From positions 434,001-498,000 of the forward strand of contig JIBW01000002.1 in assembly GCA_012970285.1 (NCBI GenBank): a DNA stretch of 64,000 nucleotides. The letters run 5' to 3'. The notes beneath the pieces are model-generated. The model saw only the letters and a list, made by a program, of their open reading frames with translations, searched no databases and had not been told where the DNA came from. A program made the position numbers and the translations under genes. This document shows, piece by piece, positions 7,653-18,364 of this stretch; the stretch's first letter is position 1; each line of letters opens with the position of its first letter. Source of the stretch: Bacillaceae bacterium JMAK1 (GTDB lineage: Bacteria > Bacillota > Bacilli > Bacillales > Marinococcaceae).

Positions 7653-9026
7653 ATGAAAGTTGTAAAATTTGGCGGAACATCAGTGGCGAGTGGGCCACAA
7701 ATTGAAAAGCTTACGAATATTGTACAAGAAGATTCTGAACGAAGAATTATCGTCGTTTCAGCACCGGGAAAACGTACGAAAGACGATATAAAAGTAACAG
7801 ATATGCTCATTGACTTAGGTGAGAAGTGTATTAAAGGTCAAGCAACGGACGATGCCCTTGCAGCAGTAATTGAGCGCTATCAGTCCATTGCAAAAGAACT
7901 CGCATTGCCAAGTGCGGCGATTGAAGAAGTAGAACAAGACCTTCATGCACGGGTTGATTTTTATAATAAAGCGGACAACGATGATCAATTTATGGATCAA
8001 ATGAAAGCCGCAGGCGAGGACAACAATGCGAAACTGATTGCAGCACATTTCTCTAATGTAGGCATCGATGCGGTTTATATGAACCCTAAAGTTGCTGGAC
8101 TGCTCGTTGAGGGAGAACCTGGGGATGCCAGTGTTATTCCTGAAGCATATGAGCAATTAAAAGCATTACGTGATGAAGAACGTGTCATCATATTCCCAGG
8201 TTTCTTCGGGTATACCGAAGAAGGGATATTAACGACGTTCCCAAGAGGTGGCTCAGACATTACAGGTGCAATTGTAGCTGCTGGTGTAAAGGCGTCACTT
8301 TATGAAAATTTCACAGATGTAGATTCTGTTTATGTTGCGAATCCAAACGTCATTGAAAATCCAGAAGAAATTCATCATATGACGTACCGCGAAATGCGTG
8401 AACTTTCGTATGCTGGTTTTTCTGTTTTTCATGATGTTGCGTTAATTCCAGCATTTCAACATGACGTCCCAGTCAGCATTAAGAATACGAACAACCCATC
8501 GAGTGAAGGGACATTAATTACTGCGAGACGTAAAGAAGAGAATACGTACTTCCCTGTAACAGGCATCGCTGCTGATAAAGGGTTTAGCATTATTTATGTT
8601 CGAAAGTATTTGATGAACCGTGAAATCGGGTTTGGACGTAGACTTCTAGAAATGATTGAAGAAGAAGGGCTTTCATATGAGCATTTGCCTTCTGGTATTG
8701 ATGATACGTCAGTCATTATACGAACATCACAATTCTCCATTGATAGTGAGAATCGCCTCATTAACCGGATTCAAAATGAACTTGGTGTTGATGATTGTTA
8801 CATTGAACACGGATTTGCGATGTTAATGGTGGTTGGTGAAGGCATGCATGAGACGGTTGGTCTTGCTTCAAGAGCAACGCAAGCAATATCAGGTGCTGGA
8901 GTCAACTTAGAAATGATCAACCAAGGTTCTTCTGAAGTGTCACTTACGTTTGGAGTCAAAGAACGTGAAGCTGACGATGCACTACAAGCATTGTATAAAG
9001 AGTTCTTCGCTAAAGTTACGCAGTAA
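7653..9026 (+). CDS. thrD: Aspartate kinase (aspartokinase III type)
   Basis: 457-residue kinase phosphorylating L-aspartate, the first step to lysine, methionine, threonine and diaminopimelate. The N-terminal signature MKVVKFGGTSVASG and a second kinase motif (FPRGGSDITGA, near residue 200) are present. Two C-terminal ACT regions (from about residue 310; TGIAADKGFSIIYV and LMVVGEGMHETVGLASRA) suggest amino-acid feedback. It matches the single-chain YclM/ThrD type rather than the LysC type with an internal start. A terminator follows directly. Confidence 0.93.
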   Translation: MKVVKFGGTSVASGPQIEKLTNIVQEDSERRIIVVSAPGKRTKDDIKVTDMLIDLGEKCIKGQATDDALAAVIERYQSIAKELALPSAAIEEVEQDLHARVDFYNKADNDDQFMDQMKAAGEDNNAKLIAAHFSNVGIDAVYMNPKVAGLLVEGEPGDASVIPEAYEQLKALRDEERVIIFPGFFGYTEEGILTTFPRGGSDITGAIVAAGVKASLYENFTDVDSVYVANPNVIENPEEIHHMTYREMRELSYAGFSVFHDVALIPAFQHDVPVSIKNTNNPSSEGTLITARRKEENTYFPVTGIAADKGFSIIYVRKYLMNREIGFGRRLLEMIEEEGLSYEHLPSGIDDTSVIIRTSQFSIDSENRLINRIQNELGVDDCYIEHGFAMLMVVGEGMHETVGLASRATQAISGAGVNLEMINQGSSEVSLTFGVKEREADDALQALYKEFFAKVTQ

Positions 9027-9030
9027 CAAA

Positions 9031-9063
9031 AAACTCGGATCCTATTTTGGGTCCGAGTTTTTT
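9031..9063. terminator. Bidirectional terminator (aspartokinase / sodium channel)
   Basis: 12-bp stem (9031-9042 with 9049-9060, one G-T pair), A-run on the left, T-run on the right. The channel's stop codon and last codons lie inside the hairpin. Confidence 0.88.
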
Positions 9064-9851
9064 ATGTCTCTGAGCATCTCTTTTACTTCTTGCAGTTCTT
9101 TTTGGAGTTTTTGATAATCTGTTTCTTCGTCTTTGGCAGTGTCTTCTTCATTCGCTTTTTCAACGTTGTTGACGATAACCCCGATGAATAAGTTGAAGAT
9201 GATGAACGTACCGACTAAAACGAAGGAAATAAAGTAAATCCAACTCCATGGCTCAATTTCTAAAATCGGTCGCATGACCGCTTCTGTCCATGAATCTAGC
9301 GTAACAATTTGGAAGAGCGTAAGTACAGATAGTCCAAGGCTTCCGAAATACTCTGGTGAAATGGTTGCAAATAGCATCGTCCCGATAACTGCAAAGATGT
9401 AAAAAACGAGACCCATTAAAAACATAATGTTGAAAAGCGAAGGAATCGTCCGCATGAGTGCATCGACGAGCCTTCGTAATGAAGGAATCACAGAGATCGC
9501 TCGAAGCACTCGAAGTACACGAAGTACACGGAGTACCGTCACGAAGTGGGCGCCAGCAAATAGGTGACCGGCTAATATAATCAAGAAGTCAAACCAATTC
9601 CAACCGCTCTTAAAAAATGTATAAAACGGAACGCTTGCAATGAGACGTAGAACAATTTCTACCGTGAAAATCCAAAGCAACACACGGTCGGCGATGTAGA
9701 ACCATTCTTGATAAGGGATGTACAGTTCTGGATACGTTTCAAGACCGACGATGACTGCATTAACAAAGATAAAGAGCATCACGACAATCGTAAAAAAGCG
9801 ATGCTCAACGAAGTCTTGAAGTTTGAGACGCCAATGTTTATCTGAGCTCAC
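9042..9851 (-). CDS. NaChBac-family voltage-gated cation (sodium) channel
   Basis: 269-residue six-helix channel subunit expected to form a tetramer in the cytoplasmic membrane. S1 is near 20-36; S4 carries Arg every third residue (VTVLRVLRVLRVLRAIS); S5 is near 140-160; the pore filter is TLDSWTE (184-190); S6 is IIFNLFIGVIVNN. A C-terminal coiled coil (YQKLQKELQEVKEMLRDI) follows. NaChBac has TLESW; here the ring Glu is Asp, which may change selectivity. Alkaliphilic bacilli use such channels for Na+ re-entry in pH homeostasis and motility. GTG start; its GGAGGT site overlaps the end of proI, 7 bp upstream. Confidence 0.93.
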   Translation of the reverse strand: MSSDKHWRLKLQDFVEHRFFTIVVMLFIFVNAVIVGLETYPELYIPYQEWFYIADRVLLWIFTVEIVLRLIASVPFYTFFKSGWNWFDFLIILAGHLFAGAHFVTVLRVLRVLRVLRAISVIPSLRRLVDALMRTIPSLFNIMFLMGLVFYIFAVIGTMLFATISPEYFGSLGLSVLTLFQIVTLDSWTEAVMRPILEIEPWSWIYFISFVLVGTFIIFNLFIGVIVNNVEKANEEDTAKDEETDYQKLQKELQEVKEMLRDIKNSDPK

Positions 9852-9858
9852 GAATCAA

Positions 9859-10698
9859 TTAACCTCCGATTGATGTTTGATCCACATCGCAGTCGCCAAG
9901 TTGCCTCGACCGACCGATGGCCGCATCGGCACCTTTAGCAATGTGTTCTTTCACTTGAAACAGTTCAAGGTGTTTAAATGCCGCTTCAGTTGTTCCGCCA
10001 GGGCTCATAACTTCTTTATAAAGCTCTTGAGGTGTTTGTTCCGTGTGGCTAAAGCGCGTTGCAGCACCAATCATCGTCTGGACAATTAATCGTTTCGCTT
10101 CATCAGCACCAATGCCAGCGCGTTCCGCTGATTCCATCAATCCTTCAATGACATAGTACATGTACGCAGGACCACTTCCAGAAATGCCAGTAACAGCATC
10201 CATTTGTGCTTCAGTTACCGTCGTTACAGTGCCAACATGTAAAAACAACGATCGCGCAATTTCAACGTCTTCATCCGTGGCATACGCACCTTTGCAAATC
10301 GCTGTTGCTGATTGCATGACCGATGCGGATGTGTTTGGCATTGCTCGTATTACGGCATTTTTTGTGCCGAGTAAAGAGGAGATATAGTCCGTTTTCGTAC
10401 CTGCAAGTACAGAATAAAACACATGATGTTTCGTCACATAAGGACGTAGTTGGATGATGGCAGACTCAATGTCTTTTGGTTTCATTGCAAGCACGACAAC
10501 GTCACTTTCGGTCATCGCTTGTTTAACATCTGTTATCGTATCAATTTCATAGCGCTCTTTCATATACGCTAAGCGTTCGTGATTGGATTTATTCATCGCT
10601 GTGATTGTCGTTTGTTTTGTTTGATCGGTCGCCCGTACACCAGCGATGATCGCTTCAGCCATTGCCCCGGCTCCTACAAACAACAGATTAGGTTTCAT
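9859..10698 (-). CDS. proI: Pyrroline-5-carboxylate reductase
   Basis: Last enzyme of proline synthesis: reduces pyrroline-5-carboxylate with NAD(P)H. 279 residues from ATG 10698. The dinucleotide site LLFVGAGAMAEAIIAG is at the N-terminus, the family signature MDAVTGISGSGPAYMYY near residue 165, and the C-terminal MSPGGTTEAAF is typical. The frame is open further upstream, but the family start and GAAAGGAG set it here. Overlaps the proA stop by 11 bp. Third of proB-proA-proI. Confidence 0.95.
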   Translation of the reverse strand: MKPNLLFVGAGAMAEAIIAGVRATDQTKQTTITAMNKSNHERLAYMKERYEIDTITDVKQAMTESDVVVLAMKPKDIESAIIQLRPYVTKHHVFYSVLAGTKTDYISSLLGTKNAVIRAMPNTSASVMQSATAICKGAYATDEDVEIARSLFLHVGTVTTVTEAQMDAVTGISGSGPAYMYYVIEGLMESAERAGIGADEAKRLIVQTMIGAATRFSHTEQTPQELYKEVMSPGGTTEAAFKHLELFQVKEHIAKGADAAIGRSRQLGDCDVDQTSIGG

Positions 10699-11959
10699 GA
10701 CTATATTGAACTCCTTTCGTTTGTCCACTTCCTTGAATAATGTATTTGTTTGTTGTGAGCGTTTCAAGACCGAGGGGCCCTCTTGCATGAAGCTTTTGTG
10801 TACTAATCCCGATTTCCGCACCAAACCCGAATTCACCGCCATCAGTGAAGCGAGTTGAAGCGTTATGGTACACAGCGGCAGAGTCAATGAGTTGTTGAAA
10901 ACGCTCGACGATGGCTTCATTGTTAGAAACAATCGCTTCTGAATGATGGCTGCTATACTGATCAATATGACGAATTGCTTCTACGCTATCGTTGACGGTT
11001 TTCATTGCAACGACATAGTCAAGGAACTCAGTTTCAAAGTGTTCTTCGGTGACAGGCAAGACGTTTTCGTTTAATGCTTGTAACGTTTCGTCACCATAGA
11101 TGGTTACGCCTTTATCGATCAATGCGTCAATCAAGTCATGACCGTGTTCAAGCGTCCAGTCACGATCTACGAGAATGGTTTCAACAGAATTACATACAGA
11201 AGGGCGGTCGGTTTTGCTATCAATGGCAAGGTCAATGGCCATTTGCTTATCGGCTGTTCCTTCGATGTAGAGATGACAGTTTCCTTCGCCTGTTTCGATA
11301 ACTGGTACGATTGATTGGCGTAACACCGTTTGAATTAATGAGGCACTTCCTCTTGGAATCATTACGTCGACGAGTCCTCGTAATTGACCGAGTTCATTGA
11401 CGCTCTCTCTTGAATCTGGAGAGATAAGTTGAACGATGTCTCGGGATAAGCTTGCTTTAGCAAGGGCATCTTGCATAACCGTTACGAGCACTTCATTCGA
11501 ACGTTTTGCAGATGAGCTTCCTCTAAGTAAACAAGCGTTACCTGCTTTTAAACAAAGGCTTCCCGCGTCGATCGTAACATTGGGGCGTGCTTCATACACC
11601 ATCGCAATAACGCCTAGTGGCGAGCGGACGTTTTTAATGACAAGTCCATCTTCTCGTGTCCACGTCTGTTCGGTTTCTTTTCGTAAAGGATCGGGTTGGT
11701 CAATGAGAGTAAATAACCCTTCTTTCATTGATTCAATCCGTTCTGGCGTTAACGTTAAGCGATCAATCAATTCGTTTGAAATCCCGTTTTGTACAGCATC
11801 ATCGATGTCTTTTACGTTTGCATCATGAATAACGTCTTTTGCTTCATCTAAACCTTGTGCAATTAGACGTAATACTTCGTTTCTCTTTTCAAGGCTTGCG
11901 TTTGCAATTGCGTTACTTGCACGTTTACAAGCGGTGGCTTGTTGTTTTGTTAGACTCAT
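10688..11959 (-). CDS. proA: Gamma-glutamyl phosphate reductase
   Basis: Second enzyme of proline synthesis: NADPH-dependent reduction of gamma-glutamyl phosphate to glutamate semialdehyde. About 423 residues, aldehyde dehydrogenase fold. The catalytic Cys is in RPSVCNSVETILV (about residue 255); LTTNKYIIQGSGQ is the usual C-terminal block, here extended by about 12 residues. ATG 11959 is preferred, with AGAAGGGA upstream. Its start lies inside the 3' end of proB (35-bp overlap), pointing to translational coupling. Confidence 0.95.
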   Translation of the reverse strand: MSLTKQQATACKRASNAIANASLEKRNEVLRLIAQGLDEAKDVIHDANVKDIDDAVQNGISNELIDRLTLTPERIESMKEGLFTLIDQPDPLRKETEQTWTREDGLVIKNVRSPLGVIAMVYEARPNVTIDAGSLCLKAGNACLLRGSSSAKRSNEVLVTVMQDALAKASLSRDIVQLISPDSRESVNELGQLRGLVDVMIPRGSASLIQTVLRQSIVPVIETGEGNCHLYIEGTADKQMAIDLAIDSKTDRPSVCNSVETILVDRDWTLEHGHDLIDALIDKGVTIYGDETLQALNENVLPVTEEHFETEFLDYVVAMKTVNDSVEAIRHIDQYSSHHSEAIVSNNEAIVERFQQLIDSAAVYHNASTRFTDGGEFGFGAEIGISTQKLHARGPLGLETLTTNKYIIQGSGQTKGVQYSHET

Positions 11960-13037
11960 CAATCATCCGTCCCTTCTGATGGCTTACCCAATGATCTCTA
12001 TGAATACAAACGAGTGAAGTCTCGTTTGCTGTTTCTAATTCGTTTGAAGATAATGCAGAACGTCCTTTGCCGACGAGCAGCCCGTCACGATCGTACACTG
12101 CAATGATGGCACCTTTTTCAAACGACGCTTCGATTTTTTTGATTCCAACGGCAAGTAAGCTCTTGCCACGGTAGAGCATCGCATCTTTCGCTCCGTCATC
12201 AATCATAATACGACCTTCAATTTCGGAGTGAATACCTACCCATTGGTGGTTTTTCGTCCACGTAGTTAGTTGTCGTTCAACATACGTTCCTTTTCCATTT
12301 CCTTTGACTGCTTGGATTAACTCATCTTCACTCTCTGCACGACCAATAAACGTATTAATGCCTAACGACTGCGCACGTTTTGCAGCTTCTAACTTCGATT
12401 TCATGCCCCCGGTTCCAAGACTTGACCGTTTGTCATCCATTTCGTTAATAAATGAATCCGTAATCACATTCAAACGCTCAATTCTTTTTGCGTCAGGTTG
12501 ACTCGGGTGAGCATTGTAAACCCCATCAACATCCGTAAGTAGGAGAAGTTGATCAGCGTTTAATAGCCCGGCAACGAGACTGGAGAGCCAGTCGTTATCT
12601 CCGAAAGTTAGTTCTTCAATTGCGATGGAATCATTTTCATTAATAATTGGTATGACTCGTCTTTTGAGAAGCTCAGCCAATGTTTGGTAGGCGTTGTTGT
12701 ATTGCTCTTCGTGGGAAAACGTGCTTCTCGTTAATAGCAATTGTGCAACGGCAATCGACTGTTTTAGAAAAGCTTTTTCATAAGCTTCCATTAACAAGCC
12801 TTGACCGACAGCTGCGGCTGCTTGTTTTTTGGCAGTCGTTGTTGGACGAGTTCGGTAACCGATTTTTTGGAAGCCTGCAGCAACGGCACCAGAAGAAATA
12901 AGAATAATTTCATACCCGAGTTGGTGTAGTTGACCAATCGCTCGACTATAGTGAACGATTCGTTCGTGAGCAATGCCGCCATCACGTTTTGCCAGTGAGC
13001 TACTGCCAATTTTAATGACGATGCGTTTTGTGTTCAT
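11925..13037 (-). CDS. proB: Glutamate 5-kinase
   Basis: First, committed enzyme of proline synthesis: ATP-dependent phosphorylation of glutamate. 370 residues: an amino-acid kinase domain from RIVIKIGSSSLAK through VDGVYNAHPSQPDAKRI and GTGGMKSKLEAAKRA, then a C-terminal PUA domain (from about residue 275). ATG 13037 is preferred because GAGGTG sits 6 bases upstream. Controlled by the proline T-box just upstream. Confidence 0.95.
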   Translation of the reverse strand: MNTKRIVIKIGSSSLAKRDGGIAHERIVHYSRAIGQLHQLGYEIILISSGAVAAGFQKIGYRTRPTTTAKKQAAAAVGQGLLMEAYEKAFLKQSIAVAQLLLTRSTFSHEEQYNNAYQTLAELLKRRVIPIINENDSIAIEELTFGDNDWLSSLVAGLLNADQLLLLTDVDGVYNAHPSQPDAKRIERLNVITDSFINEMDDKRSSLGTGGMKSKLEAAKRAQSLGINTFIGRAESEDELIQAVKGNGKGTYVERQLTTWTKNHQWVGIHSEIEGRIMIDDGAKDAMLYRGKSLLAVGIKKIEASFEKGAIIAVYDRDGLLVGKGRSALSSNELETANETSLVCIHRDHWVSHQKGRMIDESNKTTSHRL

Positions 13038-13053
13038 ATTAGTCACCTCAATT

Positions 13054-13290
13054 GAAAAAAGCTCCTATCTCATCCATATTAAGGACGAAATAGGAGCTTT
13101 TCCGCGGTACCACCTTGATTAACCACTTCGATGTGGTTCACTTGTACTCTTTATCGCAGAGTGAACGGTCAGGGGTTAACTGACTGCTCAAGGTAGGTTT
13201 CAAAGGGGTTAGTGGCGCGAAGGTTTCAGCAATTGCTTCGCTCTCTGTGGCATAACGCCCCTTTACTTATCCTGTCATCGCATTTCTAGT
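13054..13290 (-). promoter_or_regulatory. Proline T-box leader of proBA-proI
   Basis: Minus-strand T-box riboswitch sensing uncharged tRNA-Pro. The T-box/antiterminator sequence GGTGGTACCGCGG is at 13102-13114. The competing terminator is a 14-bp stem (13058-13071 with 13087-13100) with T-run. AGTA (stem I, 5' side) and GAA-A-CCT-A (3' side) frame the specifier, read as CCU (13195-13197), a proline codon. Stem I also shows AAAGGGG paired with CCCCTTT. Uncharged tRNA would allow readthrough into proB. Confidence 0.92.
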
Positions 13291-13315
13291 ATTACGTACA
13301 TATGAAAGTGAACAT

Positions 13316-13344
13316 ATAATATCATTTTCTCTATAGGCTTGCAA
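13316..13344 (-). promoter_or_regulatory. Promoter of the pro operon
   Basis: Minus-strand TTGCAA (13339-13344), 17-bp spacer, TATTAT (13316-13321). Transcription would begin about 20 bp before the T-box stem I. Confidence 0.72.
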
Positions 13345-13450
13345 GCACAATGGTGTAAGGCTCTGTTGCTTTTTCTTGGAAAAGTTACGATCGGTACTCT
13401 AATCTATGAACAAATGGATCTTAGCGAACGCAAGGAACATTGTGATGGCG

Positions 13451-13479
13451 TTGTCACTAACTTGTTCCCATGATAAACT
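13451..13479 (+). promoter_or_regulatory. ylbG promoter
   Basis: TTGTCA (13451-13456), 17-bp spacer, TAAACT (13474-13479) preceded by TG one base upstream (extended -10). Together with the divergent pro promoter this accounts for the 13.3-13.5 kb interval; no other structure is seen there. Confidence 0.65.
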
Positions 13480-13521
13480 AATGGAATAACATTCCGATTT
13501 TTACCGTAAGGGGCGGTACGT

Positions 13522-13791
13522 ATGTATCAACAAAGACAAGGACTAGTAGTCTGGGTACAATCGTTAAAACACGTTAGACATTTACGCAAATATGGGCACG
13601 TCCAATACGTATCTAAGAAAATGAAATATGTTGTCTTATATTGCAATGTCGATGATGCCAACAGTGTATCCGAACAAGTTGCGCGCTTAAATTTTGTTCA
13701 CAACATAGAATGGTCGGTTCGAAGAGAACTTGATTTGAACTTCGAAGACGACAATGAATTAAAAAGAACAAATGAACATTTGCATACTTAA
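13522..13791 (+). CDS. ylbG: YlbG, UPF0298 family protein
   Basis: 89-residue cytoplasmic protein of UPF0298, recognised from QRQGLVVWVQSLKHVRHLRK, then YVSKKMKYVVLYCN and FVHNIEWSVRREL. Function unknown. ATG behind AAGGGGCGG. It precedes rsmD and coaD as in B. subtilis. Confidence 0.88.
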   Translation: MYQQRQGLVVWVQSLKHVRHLRKYGHVQYVSKKMKYVVLYCNVDDANSVSEQVARLNFVHNIEWSVRRELDLNFEDDNELKRTNEHLHT

Positions 13792-13793
13792 TG

Positions 13794-13822
13794 GCTTGAG
13801 TAATTGTACTCAAGCTTCTTTT
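13794..13822 (+). terminator. Terminator after ylbG
   Basis: 9-bp stem (13794-13802 with 13807-13815), 4-nt loop, then TTCTTTTGT. Confidence 0.75.
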
Positions 13823-13910
13823 GTATAAAAAAAGCCGCGCGCCCAAATGGACACGCGGAGCCTGTTGTTATCGACAGGCAATGGGAGAGGAGAAACCGGA
13901 GGAAGCGCTT

Positions 13911-14024
13911 ATGGGGAAACGTAAGCGTTCTCCGCGGTTACTTGCAACATGGGATCATGTTGCTAACTCTATCATGTCCGTTAACGTGCAAGAATATACA
14001 AACCGATGCGAATCTTTTTCTTGA
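13911..14024 (+). CDS. Possible small basic protein, 37 residues
   Basis: Short frame between the ylbG terminator and rsmD: ATG 13911, stop TGA 14022. A GGAGGA site lies 7 bases before the ATG. The product begins MGKRKRSPRLLATWDHVANS; it is basic at the N-terminus, has one Cys and no membrane helix. I do not recognise it. The 80 bp before it hold small GC-rich hairpins (CCGCG/CGCGG around 13834-13857; CCTGT/ACAGG around 13861-13879). Support is only the binding site and the otherwise empty 300-bp interval. Confidence 0.35.
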   Translation: MGKRKRSPRLLATWDHVANSIMSVNVQEYTNRCESFS

Positions 14025-14091
14025 ATTGTCACTTTCAAGGTATGATAAACTAAAAGGGTTTTATGAATGCACGATAGAAAGGAAGTTAACG

Positions 14092-16335
<2,244 letters not shown>

Positions 16336-16418
16336 AAGTTCAGCCTCCTCATTGATGTACTCAGGACAAGGCATTGTACTTTCATAGTTACGTTTCGTTC
16401 ACAAAAATAGAACGAGCT

Positions 16419-16439
16419 CTCATTTTCTTTTAAAATGAG
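16419..16439. repeat. Inverted repeat in the ylbJ/ylbK divergent region
   Basis: CTCATTTT (16419-16426), 5-bp centre, AAAATGAG (16432-16439). It lies between divergent genes and is not followed by a T-run on the plus strand, so an operator is as likely as a terminator. Confidence 0.45.
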
Positions 16440-16511
16440 GAATGAGTCTTGAAAGAACTGGTAAGCTAATCATAGAAGTCATTTCTTTGGTATTAAACGG
16501 AGGAGTGAAAT

Positions 16512-17303
16512 GTGGAACAAAGAAAACCGAAAGTCGGTCTTGCATTAGGTTCTGGCGGAGCGAGGGGAATTGCTCACGTCGGAGTACTAGACGTGTTTGA
16601 GAAAGAAAACATTCCCATTGATTATATTGCGGGTAGTAGTATGGGTTCACTCGTGGGTGCCTTATTTGCGCTTGGGCATTCAGCGAATGACTTAGAAGAG
16701 TTAGCATCATTGTTTAAACGAAAGTACTTTGTCGATTTTACGGTTCCTAAGATGGGGCTTATTAATGGTAAGCGGATTGAAGAATTAATTTATATGCTCA
16801 CTCAAGGCAAAAATATTGAAGAATTAGAGGTTCCGCTCTCCATCGTCACGACGGATTTACAAAAAGGAAGAGCCGTAATTCTAGATTCAGGCAGCGTTTC
16901 AAAAGCTGTTCGAGCGAGCATTTCAATTCCTGGAATCTTTGTGCCCGTTCAATATGATGGGAAGATTCTCGTTGATGGCGGGATCATAGACCGTGTTCCG
17001 ATTCAAGCGGTTCGCAACATGGGGGCGGACATCGTCATTGCGGTTGATGTTTCTTTTTTTCCAAAGGACCCACCGATCACATCCATTTATGATGTGATTA
17101 TGCAAAGTATGGAAATTATGGGAAGAGAGATCGTTGAAAGCAAATGGCTCCAAGCCGATGTGCTCATGCGACCGATTTTGAAGCAGCATAGTACCGTCGC
17201 TTTTCAAGAAATTGAAGCACTCGTTGAACAAGGAAGAGTAGAAGCCAGTCATTACGTAGAAGACATAAGACGGCGCATATTGAATTGGGAGGAGAAGCGA
17301 TGA
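16512..17303 (+). CDS. ylbK: Patatin-like phospholipase family protein YlbK
   Basis: 263 residues of the RssA/YlbK patatin family. The oxyanion motif GSGGARGIAHVGVL (about 14-27), nucleophile GSSMG (about 40-44) and the DGG of LVDGGIID (about 155) make the Ser-Asp dyad. Lipid hydrolase activity is likely but unproven for this family branch. GTG start behind GGAGGAGTG. The stop overlaps the ylbL start (ATGA). Confidence 0.9.
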   Translation: MEQRKPKVGLALGSGGARGIAHVGVLDVFEKENIPIDYIAGSSMGSLVGALFALGHSANDLEELASLFKRKYFVDFTVPKMGLINGKRIEELIYMLTQGKNIEELEVPLSIVTTDLQKGRAVILDSGSVSKAVRASISIPGIFVPVQYDGKILVDGGIIDRVPIQAVRNMGADIVIAVDVSFFPKDPPITSIYDVIMQSMEIMGREIVESKWLQADVLMRPILKQHSTVAFQEIEALVEQGRVEASHYVEDIRRRILNWEEKR

Positions 17304-18364
17304 GCGAGAAAACCAACCGAAGTAAACCTACAAAGACGCTGTGGATCATAGCTATTAGCTTACTCGCTGTACTTTTGATTCAACAGATCCCAATTGGTTA
17401 TTATTATTCTCAACCTGGTGATGCCACTGGCCTTCAAGAAATTATTACAGTTGAAGGTGGATCAGACCTTGAAGAGGGAGAGTTTTATTTGACGACGATT
17501 TTGCAAAGTCGAGCCAACCCTTTTTTGTACCTATGGTCGTTTTTAAGCCCATACAGAGTGCTAACACCAGAAGAGATGATTATAACTGAGAATGAAAGTG
17601 ATGAGGAATACCACCATCGCCAAGTCGAATCAATGCGGCAGTCTCAAGATGCTGCAAAAATTGCAGCGTATCGAGCAGCTGGCGCAAGTGTCGACATTGA
17701 AGAAAATGGGGTCTTTGTGACCCAGTTTGTTGATGGAATGGGTGCAGTGGATGTACTAGAAGCTGGTGACGTAATCGTCGGTGTTGACGAACAATCTGTT
17801 CATAATTTCACAGAGCTAACTGAAGCATTGTCTGAGAAAACAGCAGGCGAAGAAGCGGCGTTAAGCGTCATTCGTGAAGGGGAACAAATCCAAGTCGATG
17901 TTGCAATGCAAACATTTCCGAATGCGGGAGAAGAAAATGGTCAACCTGAGGATGCAGTCGGTTTAGGCATTATCTACCCTGTTAATGACCGTACCGTAAC
18001 GTTTGATCCGGAAGTTACGATTGAGGCAGGAGCCATTGGAGGCCCTTCTGCAGGATTAATGTTCTCATTAGAAATCTATAATCAATTGCAAGATGATGAC
18101 ATTACACGTGGTCTGAACGTAGCAGGAACAGGATCTATTGATGAAGAAGGAAATGTAGGCAGAATTGGGGGCATCTCTCAAAAAATCGTTGCTGCAGATC
18201 AAGCCGGCATTGACATTTTCTTTGCGCCTAATGACGAAGAGCTTGGTGAACTTTCAAACTATCAACAAGCAATGGAAGCGGCAGAAGATATCAATACCGA
18301 CATGGAAGTCGTTCCAATCTCTACTCTAGAAGAGGCGATTGAGTATTTACGTTCAATCGCTTAA
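17300..18364 (+). CDS. ylbL: PDZ and Lon-type (S16) serine protease YlbL/SepM family
   Basis: 354-residue membrane-anchored protease. One N-terminal helix (TLWIIAISLLAVLLI) anchors an outer part with a PDZ domain (about 130-205, DVLEAGDVIVGVDEQSV) and an S16 peptidase domain. The dyad is Ser250 in GGPSAGLM and Lys295 in SQKIVAAD. In streptococci the SepM homologue trims a signal peptide; the Bacillus substrate is not known to me. ATG 17300 behind GGGAGGAG. Confidence 0.92.
   Translation: MSEKTNRSKPTKTLWIIAISLLAVLLIQQIPIGYYYSQPGDATGLQEIITVEGGSDLEEGEFYLTTILQSRANPFLYLWSFLSPYRVLTPEEMIITENESDEEYHHRQVESMRQSQDAAKIAAYRAAGASVDIEENGVFVTQFVDGMGAVDVLEAGDVIVGVDEQSVHNFTELTEALSEKTAGEEAALSVIREGEQIQVDVAMQTFPNAGEENGQPEDAVGLGIIYPVNDRTVTFDPEVTIEAGAIGGPSAGLMFSLEIYNQLQDDDITRGLNVAGTGSIDEEGNVGRIGGISQKIVAADQAGIDIFFAPNDEELGELSNYQQAMEAAEDINTDMEVVPISTLEEAIEYLRSIA

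Noticed and set aside
9859-10965. Long form of proI (368 residues)
   Set aside because: The extra N-terminus is antisense to nothing but lies in proA; the family start and ribosome binding site are at 10698.
10160-12901. Plus-strand frames opposite proI, proA and proB
   Set aside because: Shadows of well-identified minus-strand genes without family similarity or start signals.
14018-14051. Sigma-A promoter before rsmD
   Set aside because: TATGAT/TAAACT boxes exist but no -35 at acceptable spacing (13-14 bp from TTGTCA or TTGAAT).
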